Source: Azolla pinnata
Taxonomy: Eukaryota; Streptophyta; Polypodiopsida; Salviniales; Salviniaceae
Assembly (NCBI GenBank): GCA_037176905.1
Contig: JBBBWG010031920.1
Span: forward strand, 12,628-43,806
Length of the DNA: 31,179 bases
Reading direction: 5' to 3'
The stretch's first letter is position 1; each line of letters starts with the position of its first letter. The position numbers and the translations under genes are program-made. Below, piece after piece: positions 19,911 to 31,099 of the stretch. The notes under the pieces are model-generated. The model did no database searches, was not told the origin of the DNA, and was given only the letters and a program-made list of their open reading frames with translations.

Positions 19911-20147
19911 ACTGTGCAGAAGAGCGGGGAAGGCGGCGCCAGAGAAAGGTCGCTCAGCTCGATCCATGGATCCTTCTTCCTTCCATGGATTCGATTGCTA
20001 GCTTCAGACACAGCGCCGGGTCGTCCCCAACAGGGAGCCGACACACACAGAGCGCGCTCCCTCCAAACCCTAACTCCGCCTGCGCTCCTCCTCCTTCTTC
20101 CTCCTCCCTGTAGTCCTGCTCCCCTCCTCCCCCCTCTCCCAAAGAGA

Positions 20148-23100
20148 ATGAGCCGCAATGGAGCTGAGGATGACCATGGAGCTCGTATCGGCAATCGCAA
20201 GCAAGACGAAAGGGAAGAAGCAGAAGCAGAAGCAGAAGAAGCAGAAGCAGAAGAAGAAGACGAAGAAGAAGAAGACGATGAAGAAGAGGAAGGAACAGGA
20301 GGAGGAGCAATGGCGAGGGCGTCTGTGCACAGGGTGAGTATCCCCGAGAAAGCCACCTTCGCCAAGGGCGTGGAGGGCGTGATGAAGGAGGCGCTGCTGT
20401 GCCATGGCCCCCTGCGCTCGTGGAAGAACGTGAAGAACGTCTCGGGCTTCTCTCGCCGCCTCTTGCTCTGCTTCAGCATCCTCTTCCCCGTCGTGGAGTG
20501 GGGGAGGGGCTACAACCTCGGCACGTTCAGGCACGACCTCGTCTCCGGCCTCACCATCGGAAGCCTCTCCATCCCACAGGTCTGTGTAATCTTCCATTCT
20601 CTTTCCGAATCGCTAAACCGCCCTAGAAACACTGGCATTGCTGCTACGCGTACATATTTTGTGTGTTGTGTGTTGCATATGGGTCCATCAGGCACGGATG
20701 GGGATAGGTTTGTGTAATCTTCCATTCTCTTTCCGAATCGCTAAACCGCCCAAGAAACACTGGCATTGCTGCTACGCGTACATATTTGGTGTGTTGTGTG
20801 TTGCATATGGGTCCATCAGGCACGGATGGGGATAGGTTTGTGCCTCAGTTCTATGTAATTGTATTCCCAATGTTGTACAGATGCAAGCAGCTAGATATGA
20901 TATGTCTCCTACAGGTCCATGCATCGCGATGCTTAACGTGTACATGTGTCGATGTTTTGTCTTTGCCTATTTGGGATCGATACACATGGATTGGATCTGT
21001 TTCTGCTATGGCTACGGGTGTATTTGTATAGTCCTTTCATCCTCCCTGAACGTGTGTGAGGGTGTGAAGTTCTCTTTTTCTTACGCCTATTATTGCTTCC
21101 GATTGTGTGTTCACTACCTTTCATCTCTCTTTTCAGGACATTGGTTATTCGAAGCTTGCAGGGATTCCTCCCATCTATGGCCTTTGTAAGTAGTGTCCGG
21201 CTCCCTCCTGGATGAAAATGAGAGTCTTATGTCGTTTACCTGATAATGGGTTCTTTGAGTTGTCTCTCACCCTAAACCCTAAACCCGCTTTCTAATTTCG
21301 AATCACCCCCTTTTCCTAACGATCACTGCTCATGTGATCCACACATAAAAGCCCGTTCCGCCGCTGGTACATTTAGTGCTTCTTTTTTATGATCTATGTT
21401 CGTATGATCAACAGATACAAGCTTTGTTCCACCGCTGGTGTATTCGGTGTTTGGGGTATCAAGAGATATTGCGATCGGGCCTGTTGCTGTGGTTTCTATA
21501 CTTTTGGGTACGCTGGCAGCAAAGGAGTTCCCAATGCCGGCATCTGCGACTGACAAGTGTGACACGACATCCACTGTATTTGTCAATGATTCATGCTCAT
21601 CCTATCAGGATGCATACCTTGGTCTCATCTTCACTACAACTTTTTTTGCTGGACTATTTCAAGCTGCCCTCGGCTTGTTCAGGTCTGGAAAATCAACCAT
21701 AAAAATCTAGGGCTGTGATTGGATGCTTGGCGTTTTTTTATCATCTTGGAGCATACTTGTCTGTAAAAGCTAAGATTTTTAGGTGTTTGCTTGCTTGATT
21801 TTTGTTAAGAATGAATTTCCTTGCAAGTTTTGTTGGTTGCGTCATGTCTTTTCGAATGTATAGTGTGGATACACAGATGGATGGTTGATTCGGCACGTAC
21901 GTTCGTTTTTGTAGGCTTGGGTTCATTGTTGATTTTCTATCCCACGCTGCAATAGTTGGATTCATGGGTGGTGCTGCCATTACCATCGGGCTTCAGCAGC
22001 TAAAAGGGCTGCTCGGTATATCTACAGCATCCTTCACAAAGAAAACAGATGTCATTTCTGTTTTGAGCTCCGTATTTGAGCACACAAATGAGGTGAACAG
22101 AATGATTCAAAACCAAGATTTATCTGAATGCAGGCGATTTCCTTTCTTCATTTAAATTTTCTTCTGTTTTCTGTTGATTCGCCATGGCAGTGGAACTGGC
22201 AGACCATCGTAATCGGGCTGTTTTTCTTGGGGTTCCTCCTTATTGCGAAATTCATTGTTAGTCAACTCTTGTACATTGGTTTACGATGCCTGTTGTTGGT
22301 GGGATATTTCAACTGTAACATGATTTGTGTTTGTTGTCTGTCAATGTTTAGTCTAAGAAGAAAACCAAGCTCTTCTGGATTGCAGCCATTGCTCCCCTTA
22401 CCTCAGTCATTCTTTCTACGATTTTCGTGACAGTCACACATGTAGACAAGCACGGTGTTTCAATTGTATGTTTCTGAATGTTACTGCAGGAATTCAATCC
22501 ATATCTTTTTATCTTGATGTCTGAATGACAATTACAATACTTGCTTACAGGTTGGTAAACTTGAAGGGCATATCAACCCTTCGTCAGTGGGGCGTCTGAT
22601 GTTTCAAGGAGAAATGCTGAAGACTGCCGTCTTAATTGGCTTTGAAGCAGCCATAATAGCACTAGCGGTAATAAATACAATCTTTCTGATGTAAGTTTTT
22701 TTTTTAGATCAGAAAGTCTAGCTAGTTTTACAACCTTCCTACGTTTCACTTCTTAATCCAACTCTAATATTATGGTAATAGGACTATGATTAGTTAGAAC
22801 ATCTGAGAAAAGGATGGTTTTTTAAAATTCAACTTCAACAATACATAAGCCAAGATATTTAGACTTTCCTCTTTACTGCTCTACTGATATCTTGAAGTGC
22901 GTTTATATTCTGGTTTGAGCGAGGCATTCAGCTTACCAGATTGCTTTCCCAAGATTTCCTGTAAAGCATACTCTGATCTTGAAATGCTGTTTTGCAGGAA
23001 GCAATTGCCATTGGAAGGACGTTTGCATCTATTAAGAATTATAACATCGATGGAAATAAGGAGATGATAGCTTTTGGGATTATGAACATGGTCGGGTCAT

Positions 23101-24502
23101 GTAGTTCTTGCTATGTGGCCACTGGTAAGTTTCTGTGCTAAAAACTTCTATTTTTAATTCTTATGGGAATGCGAAAGCTCTTTTATGTTTCCTGCGTTTA
23201 GAAGAAATTCGGTTAAAAGAACCTGTCGCATGTGTAGTGGGTTTCATCGCTATTCAACCTCAACTTCGAATCTGGGTTCAATGCTTTCCCTCGTTCACAT
23301 GCATACACGCACATACATATGTACCTTTATGCGCATATTTCCTTTGTCATGGTTGATTTTTCGTAATGCAGGTTCTTTCTCTCGATCAGCTGTAAATTAC
23401 AATGCGGGATGTAGGACCCCTGTTTCAAACATGGTTATGTCAGTGATGGTTCTAATAGTATTGGCAGTTGCTACCCCCCTTTTCCATAACACACCAAGTT
23501 GCATCCTGGCTTCTATCATCATCAATGCAGTGCTTAATCTGATCGATTTTAAGGCAGCCATCTTGATATGGAAGATCGACAAGCTGGACTTCATTGCATG
23601 CATGGGTGCATTTCTTGGGGTTCTCTTTGTCTCAGTTGAAATCGGACTTCTCATTGCAGTAATGTCGTTATGTTTCCCATTGATTTTTGTTGTCTGATGT
23701 TCTCTCTGTCAAAGTGCCTCATTAGATTCTCTTCACTTGCATTTAAAAATTTGTTTTTTCTCGTTTGTTTTCAGGTTGCGTTATCTTTGGCAAAGATTCT
23801 TTTACATGTGACAAGGCCACATACAGCTCTCTTGGGGAATATTCCAGGGACGAGCATATATCGGAATATCCAACAATACCCTGATGCAAACATGAAGCCT
23901 GGTCTTTTGATTGTCAGGATTGATGCTGCTATTTACTTTTCGAATTCCAATTATATTCGAGAAAGGTTAAAATATCCGTGGGTCGTATTCTCCTCTCTCT
24001 TGTTGTTGATCTAACCCTGTCCAAAAATGCTTGCTCAGGATATTGAGGTGGCTGGATGATGAAAAGGATAGACTCCAGAGAGAGAACAAAATTCCCATTC
24101 AATATGCAATAATCGAGTTGTCCCGTGAGTTCTATTGTTTGCTCGTTTTTGGGTTGTGTTTTTGCATTGGCCGCCTAACTGTTTGTGAGTTCTGTTCAGC
24201 TGTCACAAATATTGACACAACAGGCATACATGCATTCAAAGATTTGCTGAAAACACTGGAAAAGCGAGGAATTCAGGTTTGTACTTAGTCATGAAAGCAT
24301 CATGCACTTAAAATAGATCGTCGATTGTAATTAGCTCCCAATTTGTGCTTTTTTGCAGCTGGCTTTCGCAAACCCTGGCAGTGGAGTGATGCAGAAATTG
24401 AATGATTCGGGCTTTGTGGACACATTGGGGCAAGAATGGTTTTTCTTGACAGTCGGCGAAGCTGTCCAAGTTTGCTCCAGGCTGATCAAGGTTTATCCTT
24501 AA
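20148..24502 (+). CDS. SULTR: Sulfate transporter, SulP/SLC26 (SULTR) family
   Basis: Proton-coupled sulfate transporter with an N-terminal transmembrane bundle and a C-terminal STAS domain. Exons: 20148-20579, 21137-21185, 21415-21682, 21915-22092, 22191-22256, 22352-22465, 22551-22667, 22998-23124, 23372-23658, 23775-23965, 24039-24124, 24200-24276, 24359-24502. They join in frame to 711 residues. Using the internal ATG at 20310 gives 657 residues, the usual SULTR length, and removes a very acidic Glu/Asp/Ala leader coded by AGAAGC repeats; I think 20310 is the more likely start. Family landmarks are [61 protein letters not shown], and in the STAS domain [17 protein letters not shown]. Likely plasma-membrane or tonoplast; subgroup not decided. 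Intron 1 carries a 128-bp duplication. It converges on the sigma-factor gene. Confidence 0.95.
20221..20290 (+). repeat. AGAAGC/GAAGAA repeat in the acidic leader of the transporter ORF
   Basis: AGAAGCAGAAGC passes into GAAGAAGAAGACGAA, encoding a run of Glu, Ala and Asp. This purine-rich tract may really be 5' UTR if translation starts at 20310. Confidence 0.85.
20581..20836. repeat. 128-bp tandem duplication in transporter intron 1
   Basis: Two nearly identical copies, 20581-20708 and 20709-20836, starting one base inside the intron donor. They share TGTGTAATCTTCCATTCTCT and GGGTCCATCAGGCACGGATG. Few differences are visible, for example CCCTAGAAACAC against CCCAAGAAACAC, so the duplication is recent. 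Confidence 0.95.
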
Positions 24503-25932
24503 AGGGATGCATCCATAGTTAATGGTTCTTTGATATTGGCCAAAGTCAAATGTACAGGCTGCCCTTCAGGGGCATTTACCCACAGGAAGTATGAATAACT
24601 AGAGCAGTATTAATCTTTCGCTATGAGAGCCCAGTTTAGGATATATGAGGATTTCCCAGTATTTAACCTATAGGCATCTCCTGAGCATCTCCGGTATTCT
24701 GTGATAATATCTGATTGATTACCCCCCTGTGAATATGGAAATTTTTGTAACTTAATACAAGAAATAAGAGTTGCCACAATAGAACGGAGAAAAAGCCCCT
24801 TTCTGGCTTTTCATAGGTTTCATATATCCGATCCTTAACATTGAATTCTCGTGTTAAAGTCAGGTTTAGCACATTGGTTGAAGAATAAGATTTTAATACT
24901 AATCAATGCATAGTGTTTACATCTATCTCTCTCTCGGCTGGCACCAATTTGGCTATCCTGAATGTCTAAAGAGAAGATTATATCCTTGTGATGAGCAGTC
25001 AATGATATTGCTTCATATGTTCTAAAATTTCAGCATTATCGGTTTACGGTGAAAAAAAAGAAAATGCCATAACTCTTTTCATCAAGTTACTTCTGAAGGA
25101 TGAAAAGTTACCTCTGAAGATTTTCATCAAGTTGATTTTTCTCTTATTATTATGCATTATTAAGACCACACATTACAAGCTCCTGTTGATGTGATCAAAT
25201 TCTCCTGAATACAATGATATACCAGAAATGTTCTCTCCGTATGGAAAGTTTTACTTACAAATTCCTCACATCTGCTAACAGATATTCAAAACCTAGCACA
25301 TAAGTTTACTGTGCTAAAATGAAGAAGAAAAGAGAATTATCGACAATAGACTCTAATTGAACAAGTAGAGGTTCAAGGAATCAAGCAAATAGAGGCCATG
25401 TTGAATGCCATCGGTACACCTATGCTCAGAGAATTATCGACAATAGACTCTAATCGAACAAGTAGAGGTTCAAGGAATCAACCAAATAGAGGCCATGTTG
25501 TCCCTGCAGCACATCAAATTTAAGTATTGTATGTTCCAAAACATACGCTTGATCACCATTCTCTATGCATACTGCAGCTGTGGAATAGTGTTACAACAAA
25601 GGTTATGCCTGGTTGAACTCTGTTGGATTTTGCAGAGTCAATCATCGAGTCACAAATTTGAGAACCCCAGCTTCAATTTCAACATCGGTACCACCACGGA
25701 TACTCCAAAAGATCCCAAATATACTAGTTCTTAGTCTCCTCTGTCAATCTATCCCTTGACTCTACCTCTTTATGTCAGGCATCTTTTGAAAAATGAATTG
25801 CATTAATACCAATGTGATTGATTACATTTGCTTAACTATACCTCAGACAACCATATATATGCATACAGGTGTATGGAAATCGATCATCACATACAAGAAT
25901 ATGGACGAGAAGCTTGTGTAATAAGGGAAAGG
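24503..25932. other. Convergent 3' region between the transporter and sigma-factor genes
   Basis: AT-rich sequence holding two 3' UTRs. No conserved coding sequence. It includes a spaced duplication at 25331-25500. Open frames at 24663-24872 and 25495-25734 have no recognisable content. Confidence 0.6.
25331..25500. repeat. 73-bp direct repeat, 97-bp period
   Basis: Copies at 25331-25403 and 25428-25500 share GAGAATTATCGACAATAGAC and ACAAGTAGAGGTTCAAGGAA and differ at two visible positions (ATTGAACAAG or ATCGAACAAG; CAAGCAAAT or CAACCAAAT). They are separated by 24 bp of unique sequence. Confidence 0.9.
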
Positions 25933-28900
25933 CTAGTAAGTCAAAGGAGGATGAAAATCGATTTTGCGTGCAACTGCAGAAAGCTTTTGCATAGCACAAT
26001 CTTCTATCTGTCGAACTCTCTCTCTTGTGATCCCAAACCTGTAGGCAGGACACCAAATTGTTATATTTATCTAAGAAACAAAAATTGCTGTAATCTCTTT
26101 TCTCCATAAATTGAAAATTGTGGCACAGTTATACTGCAATAGACACATCGTCTTTTCCTTCAACTAAGTTTTTAAAAAAACCACCAAAATACCCCACTGG
26201 ATTGGTGCTGGATTACTCTGAACTTTTCTGTTTTTGCTACAACACCCAACAAGATTTAACTTCTCAATTACTTTTGAAGAGTATTTGGATTATATTTAAA
26301 GGTATTTCTCAAGGGATATTTTAATGCTTTTTATCCTATTTTCTACTAGGCTTTCCTTTCCATACCTTTGGCTAATTTTTCTGAGAGATGCTGGCTTCCC
26401 ATCAAGGCCATAATGGAGTCTTACGATTTCTTGCTCTCGTTTATTCAGCATATCTGATAACAAATTATCTACGTCCTCCTGCGACGAAAGAAACCCTTAC
26501 TTCCTTTTAGCTGTGGCATTGCTCAACGTACGACAATAATAAAGCAGTGGCGAGATTATACTCACCCTTAAGCATTTCTTGTGAAGTAGCACCATAGGGT
26601 CACTATCTGGAAGAGGATCTGCAACAAACTAAAAGAAAAAACGAAAGATGAGAGTTTCGTTTTATATCAAAACCATGTTAATAATTTCCTTGAACAGAAT
26701 ATGCAAAAGTTCGTAGGTACACCTTGCATATTAATAGCTTGACATTGCTGGAAACCTAAATTTTTCTGTAAATGTGCTTAAAGACGATATTCACACATGT
26801 GAATGTGATTATGAAACCAACCAAACACGCATAATATTGATGCAAGAAAAAGAATTTAAAAGACATGGAAGTACCACAGAACATCCATGATATTGGCAGT
26901 GCAAGTGAGTGTTCGATTAAAACATATAGAAAACCTTGCAGGTTAATGGCAAAAAACGGTGAAGAGCCAAAGGTCAACGGTCAACTGATGTTCAGTCTTC
27001 AATATATGATGGTTTATTAGTTTACATAAAAATCTTGCTAATCTAATGATAAAAGCCAGAAGCTAAGGTTTCACCAAAACAATGTATTAGTATAATATGG
27101 TAAAGATATTCAATAAGAGAATTACATACACTATGTAGGCTTTCCTCCTCCAGACCAAATGAGCCCTGTCGTTTTCCCTTGTCAAAAGATACCATCTTTT
27201 TTACAGCCTGCAGAATCATTTAGAAATGATGTGTAGGAAGCTGAGGCATGAAATAGGAACGTCAAACCATTTAAATCTGGAAGGAAAAAAACTTGCCTAC
27301 CTTCAATGTCACGGTGACTGTTTTCTCCGACAACTTAACAGCATGAGAGAGATTCTGCACAGTACCCTGAATTTATAAATATATGTGCTTTCTGACTAAA
27401 AGTTTCTCTAATAAAAATCTCCTCGGCACAAAAACGGTTGATAACCCATTGTGATCAAATTTCTTTGTAACTAGAGCTGGAATGTGCATATGGACCAGAC
27501 ACAACGGCTGACTTCTGCTCTTGGCAGGATATGAAGCTCCTCTGAGTTCGTGATGACTAGACAAACTGGCATGCAATACCTGGATAGCCTGTAGTTTTAT
27601 AGATATAAAAGTCTTTTGAGATTCGTGTGGGCCACTTTGCGGCTTTGATATGCCTAATGCATCAAAGAAGACACTTTGCTTACCCGACTATACAGGGAGA
27701 CATGAGAAATGCCTCTTTAAAAGTCTAAAGAAAGGAGACAATTTTGATAGTTCTGCTCTAGTTTCTAAGCACGGGCACTTCCTCCAAGTGAGCAACCCTA
27801 AGAAAATTATCACATCCAATGAGATTCAATCCCTAATGAAGCCCCTACTATGCCAGGACAAGAAAAAAGGACAAAAAAAAACTATAGCTTGTGTGCGTGC
27901 ACAGGCACACACTTGTGAATACAATTTTTTAGAAAGATAATTTGATTGATGTCTCACATGCAGTTGAGAAAATCATGTAATACCGAACATAAGATAGATC
28001 TTGGAGGTAAATGGAAATCCGATTGATCAATACCTTCAAAGAAACAGGCATTCCTTTCGTTGTCAATGCTTCAGAAGCCCTGTTAATTACACCTAACCTA
28101 TGATGAATATGGGCAGGCAATCTCACAGTTCTCGAGTGCCCTGCCAAAGCTCGTGTTATCCCCTGAATTGGTATTTTTTGCATCAATCTTGTATCATATC
28201 AGCAAGAGTCATAAAACCCTAATCAAAACAAAAATAAAATTTTCAGAAGATACCTGCCAAATCCACCAATGCACGTAAGTCGATATGCGGAATCCTTTTG
28301 TATGGTCAAATTTTTCAAGCCCTAGTAGAAGCCCAAGGGCACCTTCCTGTGTGAATGAATTGCACAACCACAGTGTTAATTAGAAGAAAAGCAAAGGTAC
28401 GAGTGTAAACTGGCATACTGTTACTTCAATCTTATTGTACCTGTACAAGGTCAGAATAGCTTAATCCATATCCACTGTATTTATTTGCTAGAGAGAACAC
28501 AAGCCGCAAATTTGAAACAAAGATTTGATCTCGTGCTCGATGTGCATCCAGGATTTTGCTTTGCACTTGAGAGAATGGCAGGTTGAGAGCTGAAGCCCAC
28601 AGATAATTGGGGGGCTCATGCCCAAGGATTTGTGTAAGCCTGAAATATATCATCCATCTCCATTTTTTTTATTTGAAGGATAGGAAAGCAACCAGTTCTG
28701 CTATGCAAGTTGTAAATGAAAAGCACAAATGGTATAGACCTAAATTGACCTTATCATGGACATAAGTAGTGAAAGTTGATGGAAACATGGCAAGCCTCTG
28801 AATTTGAGCTAGACGGAAACATTTCATCATGTGTGGATTCATAGGCACAATGCATAGTGTCTCTTAACATGTAGCAGAATGTGTTAGCCCATGTAAGGTT

Positions 28901-30180
28901 TGTGGAAGGTGTTTCCTGACATATAAAATGGTAACATCAGCACTTGATTGTTAATAATTACAGGTTTGGAGCATGTTACATGTGACTGTTCATTGTTAAC
29001 GCTTGATTGCCAAAACAGTGGATGTTTCGTGAACTACAGAATCATTTTCCTTTGAACAATAATGAACTGGAGTCTGGGAGAACAAAATTTGATTGTAAGA
29101 GGCTTACTTTATTCTCGTTGCTTTCAAATTCTTCCCAACTTTCATTTTCTTGCAAAGGAAGAGCTCCTCCTCCTTAGTCAGCAGCTGTTTAGTGCATTTG
29201 AGACCTAAGGTCGTAACTGAAGCGAGAGATTCACTGATGCTAACTAAGGAAGAACCATGCGATGATAGAGAATCTGTGGCAGTTCTCCTTTCCTGAGCAC
29301 TTGAACATCGTTTTAATCCAGCTCGAACACCGTTAAGTAGCTTTCCTTTCCCTCCAGGTTCAATCTCAGATGCATATGACAAGGTTCTTAAGGACCCTCC
29401 ATCTTCTTTGCTATCTGACACCATACACTGTTTTTTAACCCTTATCCTAGAAACCAATCGTGCATTACTTGGGGATCCTACATCTCCTTTTCCACTATCT
29501 GATACAATACTCTGCTTTCGACCTCGTTTCCGAAGACTCGACCTCGAAATTTTGAGCAAGCCTGTATCTCCTTCCATTCTTGATATGGAACTCATCTTAG
29601 GGCCACTCTTGGCCGACTGCCCATCGGAATTATTCAAGGATGCTCTATCTTCTTCACAATCGGACTGTCGCTGACCACTTCTCCGAGAAATTGAATGCGA
29701 ACAAGAGCACCTAATGCCTTCACTCTCTGACACTCTACTCTGTTTCCGTGCATCGAGACGGCGCTGCCGAGCTGATTTCCGACCTAGCCCTGTGCTCGGG
29801 CCTTCTCGTCCGTGCGTTATTGAAGTCCATTGATTCTCTAACAAAGACCTCTGCAGCTCGGTGATGAGCAGCTCGGACCAACATCCTGTCCACGGACAAG
29901 AAGATGCCATCTCGTTCTCCTCCTCTCTCTCCCGCGAGCTCCCAAGGCCCCTCCTGGTGGAGGGCTCACCCGCTGCAGGATGCAAGGTAGCGGATTTCAA
30001 AGCTTTGGGTGCTGGCCCGGCCCTTCTTGGGCTGAGGTGTTGATCGAGGGAGCAGGTCAGCCTCTCGAAGCTAGCTGCGAGAGAGAGGCGTTCAGCTTCT
30101 TGTGACTGTGGCGGGGGGAGGTGGAAGTGGGTGGGGAAGAAGGAAGAAGCCAAGAACAGCTGCTGGGCGGCCATTCCCAT
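25933..30180 (-). CDS. SIG: Plastid RNA polymerase sigma factor (sigma-70 family)
   Basis: Nuclear-encoded sigma factor that directs the bacterial-type plastid RNA polymerase to promoters. Minus-strand exons: 30180-29108, 28639-28441, 28346-28254, 28162-28034, 27354-27301, 27207-27130, 26628-26566, 26478-26366, 26038-25933; about 635 residues. The fifth exon could start 12 bp earlier (27366). I chose the start [15 protein letters not shown], which resembles a plastid transit peptide; an in-frame ATG at 30297 would add a Lys/Arg/Glu repeat leader. Landmarks: LTKEEELFL and LGHEPP (region 1.2), [20 protein letters not shown] (2.1), [15 protein letters not shown] (2.3-2.4), [12 protein letters not shown] (3.0), VRLHYGLDG (4.1) and [12 protein letters not shown] (4.2 helix-turn-helix). 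The segment after region 3.0 resembles SIG5 most, but subtype is uncertain. Exon 1 encodes a long Ser-rich variable domain with repeated VSDS-type motifs. Confidence 0.93.
27580..27588 (-). other. Possible 9-nt microexon of the sigma gene
   Basis: On the minus strand CTACAG precedes GCTATCCAG, followed by GTATTG, so both splice sites are good. It would add Ala-Ile-Gln in frame between the region-3 exon and the next. Aligning to SIG5-type spacing from memory favours skipping it, so it may be noise or an alternative form. Confidence 0.2.
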
Positions 30181-30233
30181 AGCTTCGGAGCCTCCTCCTC
30201 CTCCTCCTCCTGCTGCTGCTGCTTCTTCTTGCT

Positions 30234-30260
30234 TCTCCTTCCTCTTCCTCTTCCTCTTCC

Positions 30261-30292
<32 letters not shown>
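30234..30292. repeat. (CTTCCT)n/(CTT)n purine-pyrimidine tract before the sigma-factor start
   Basis: CTTCCT and CTT repeats. On the minus strand they encode the Lys/Arg leader of the longer open frame but are more likely 5' UTR. Confidence 0.85.
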
Positions 30293-30295
<3 letters not shown>

Positions 30296-30365
30296 AACTG
30301 ACCAATAAAACTGTGAAGGGATATGTGTTCATGGAATTCAGCTGCTCTTCATTTACAGACCATTT

Positions 30366-30442
30366 TAGGTTTAGGGTTTAAGGTTTAAGGTTTAGGGTTT
30401 AGGGTTTAGGGTTTAGGGTTTAGGGTTTAAGGTTTAGGGTTT
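30366..30442 (-). repeat. Interstitial telomeric array (TTTAGGG)n
   Basis: About eleven units of TTTAGGG or TTTAAGG, mostly perfect in the middle, lie about 185-260 bp upstream of the sigma-factor start codon. This is the longest clean telomeric array in the window. Confidence 0.95.
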
Positions 30443-31088
30443 TAGACCAAGTTCACCGCTTCCATTATTGAAGGTTTTGAAATGCCCTTGGGGATTGTTG
30501 CATGCGATCGAGCCCCCGGGTTCTTGCGCCCTCGAGAGTAGAAGTTGTCTGTTGCTGACGAACGTGAGATGCTCTGTGAGCTGATGCTGTTGCCGATTAT
30601 ACCTTCGAACCTCAGAGATCGAACCGACGTCTCGTGGAAATTCGAGGCAGCTCATGTGCTTATCGTCTCTGCCTTGCACACAAAAGGATGAATCGACGCA
30701 TGGGTCTAATGTTGCACTGCTTGAATCTGCTTTTATTTCAACGAGAGGGATTCGAGAGAGCTCAACGGCTGCACAGGAGCACAAACCATGGTTAGCCTTA
30801 TCGTAAGTAGTTGTTCTGCTCGAACTGTAGTTTTACAGACGAGCGTCATCATCATCATCATCATCAACGATTATTCGAATGGCTCACTGGTTGAACATCA
30901 TATGGACGTACTGAGAGATCAAACTCGGTGATACGGGCATAACCTTAGGAACCAATTTATAAGGCTTAATTCAATGGTTTAAGGGTAAGATAAATGAAAA
31001 CTGATTATCCTAGGACTACAGACAAATCCATACAGTCAACTGGACAAGTGTTGAACACCGAGCGGCCGGGGAGCCCTAGAAGTTGACG

Positions 31089-31099
31089 TATATAAAAGG
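31089..31099 (+). promoter_or_regulatory. TATA box TATATAAAAGG
   Basis: A close match to the plant TATA consensus in GACGTATATAAAAGGG. If it is used, transcription would start about 30 bp to the right (near 31125) and run out of the window. No coding sequence is visible before the edge. Confidence 0.35.

Larger units (their letters stand above)
17197..20147. other. Intergenic region and 5' upstream region of the sulfate transporter
   Basis: No supported protein gene. From left to right: 3' UTR of the Cys-cluster gene, a (CA)n tract (17442-17476), a tandem duplication carrying tRNA T-arm-like sequence (17649-17985), GATCGATCGATTCCGATT microsatellite (18190-18228), a G-rich run (18371-18390), a 23-bp triplicate repeat (18534-18602), GC-rich sequence with CGGTTTCACAC motifs (18950-19420), then ATGC-type, CTTCGC and CAGAAG tracts up to the gene. 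Long open frames on both strands at 19000-20480 follow the simple repeats, and I treat them as spurious. Confidence 0.6.

Noticed and set aside
19013..20479. Two overlapping long open frames on opposite strands (366 and 372 codons)
   Set aside because: They run through CTC, ATGC, CTTCGC and CAGAAG simple repeats that lack stops in several frames. The translated products are low-complexity, and the minus frame overlaps a confirmed exon of the sulfate transporter.
30434..30784. 116-codon minus-strand frame upstream of the sigma-factor gene
   Set aside because: The end runs into telomeric repeats and no family is recognised. Kept only as a note, since part of it is not low-complexity.
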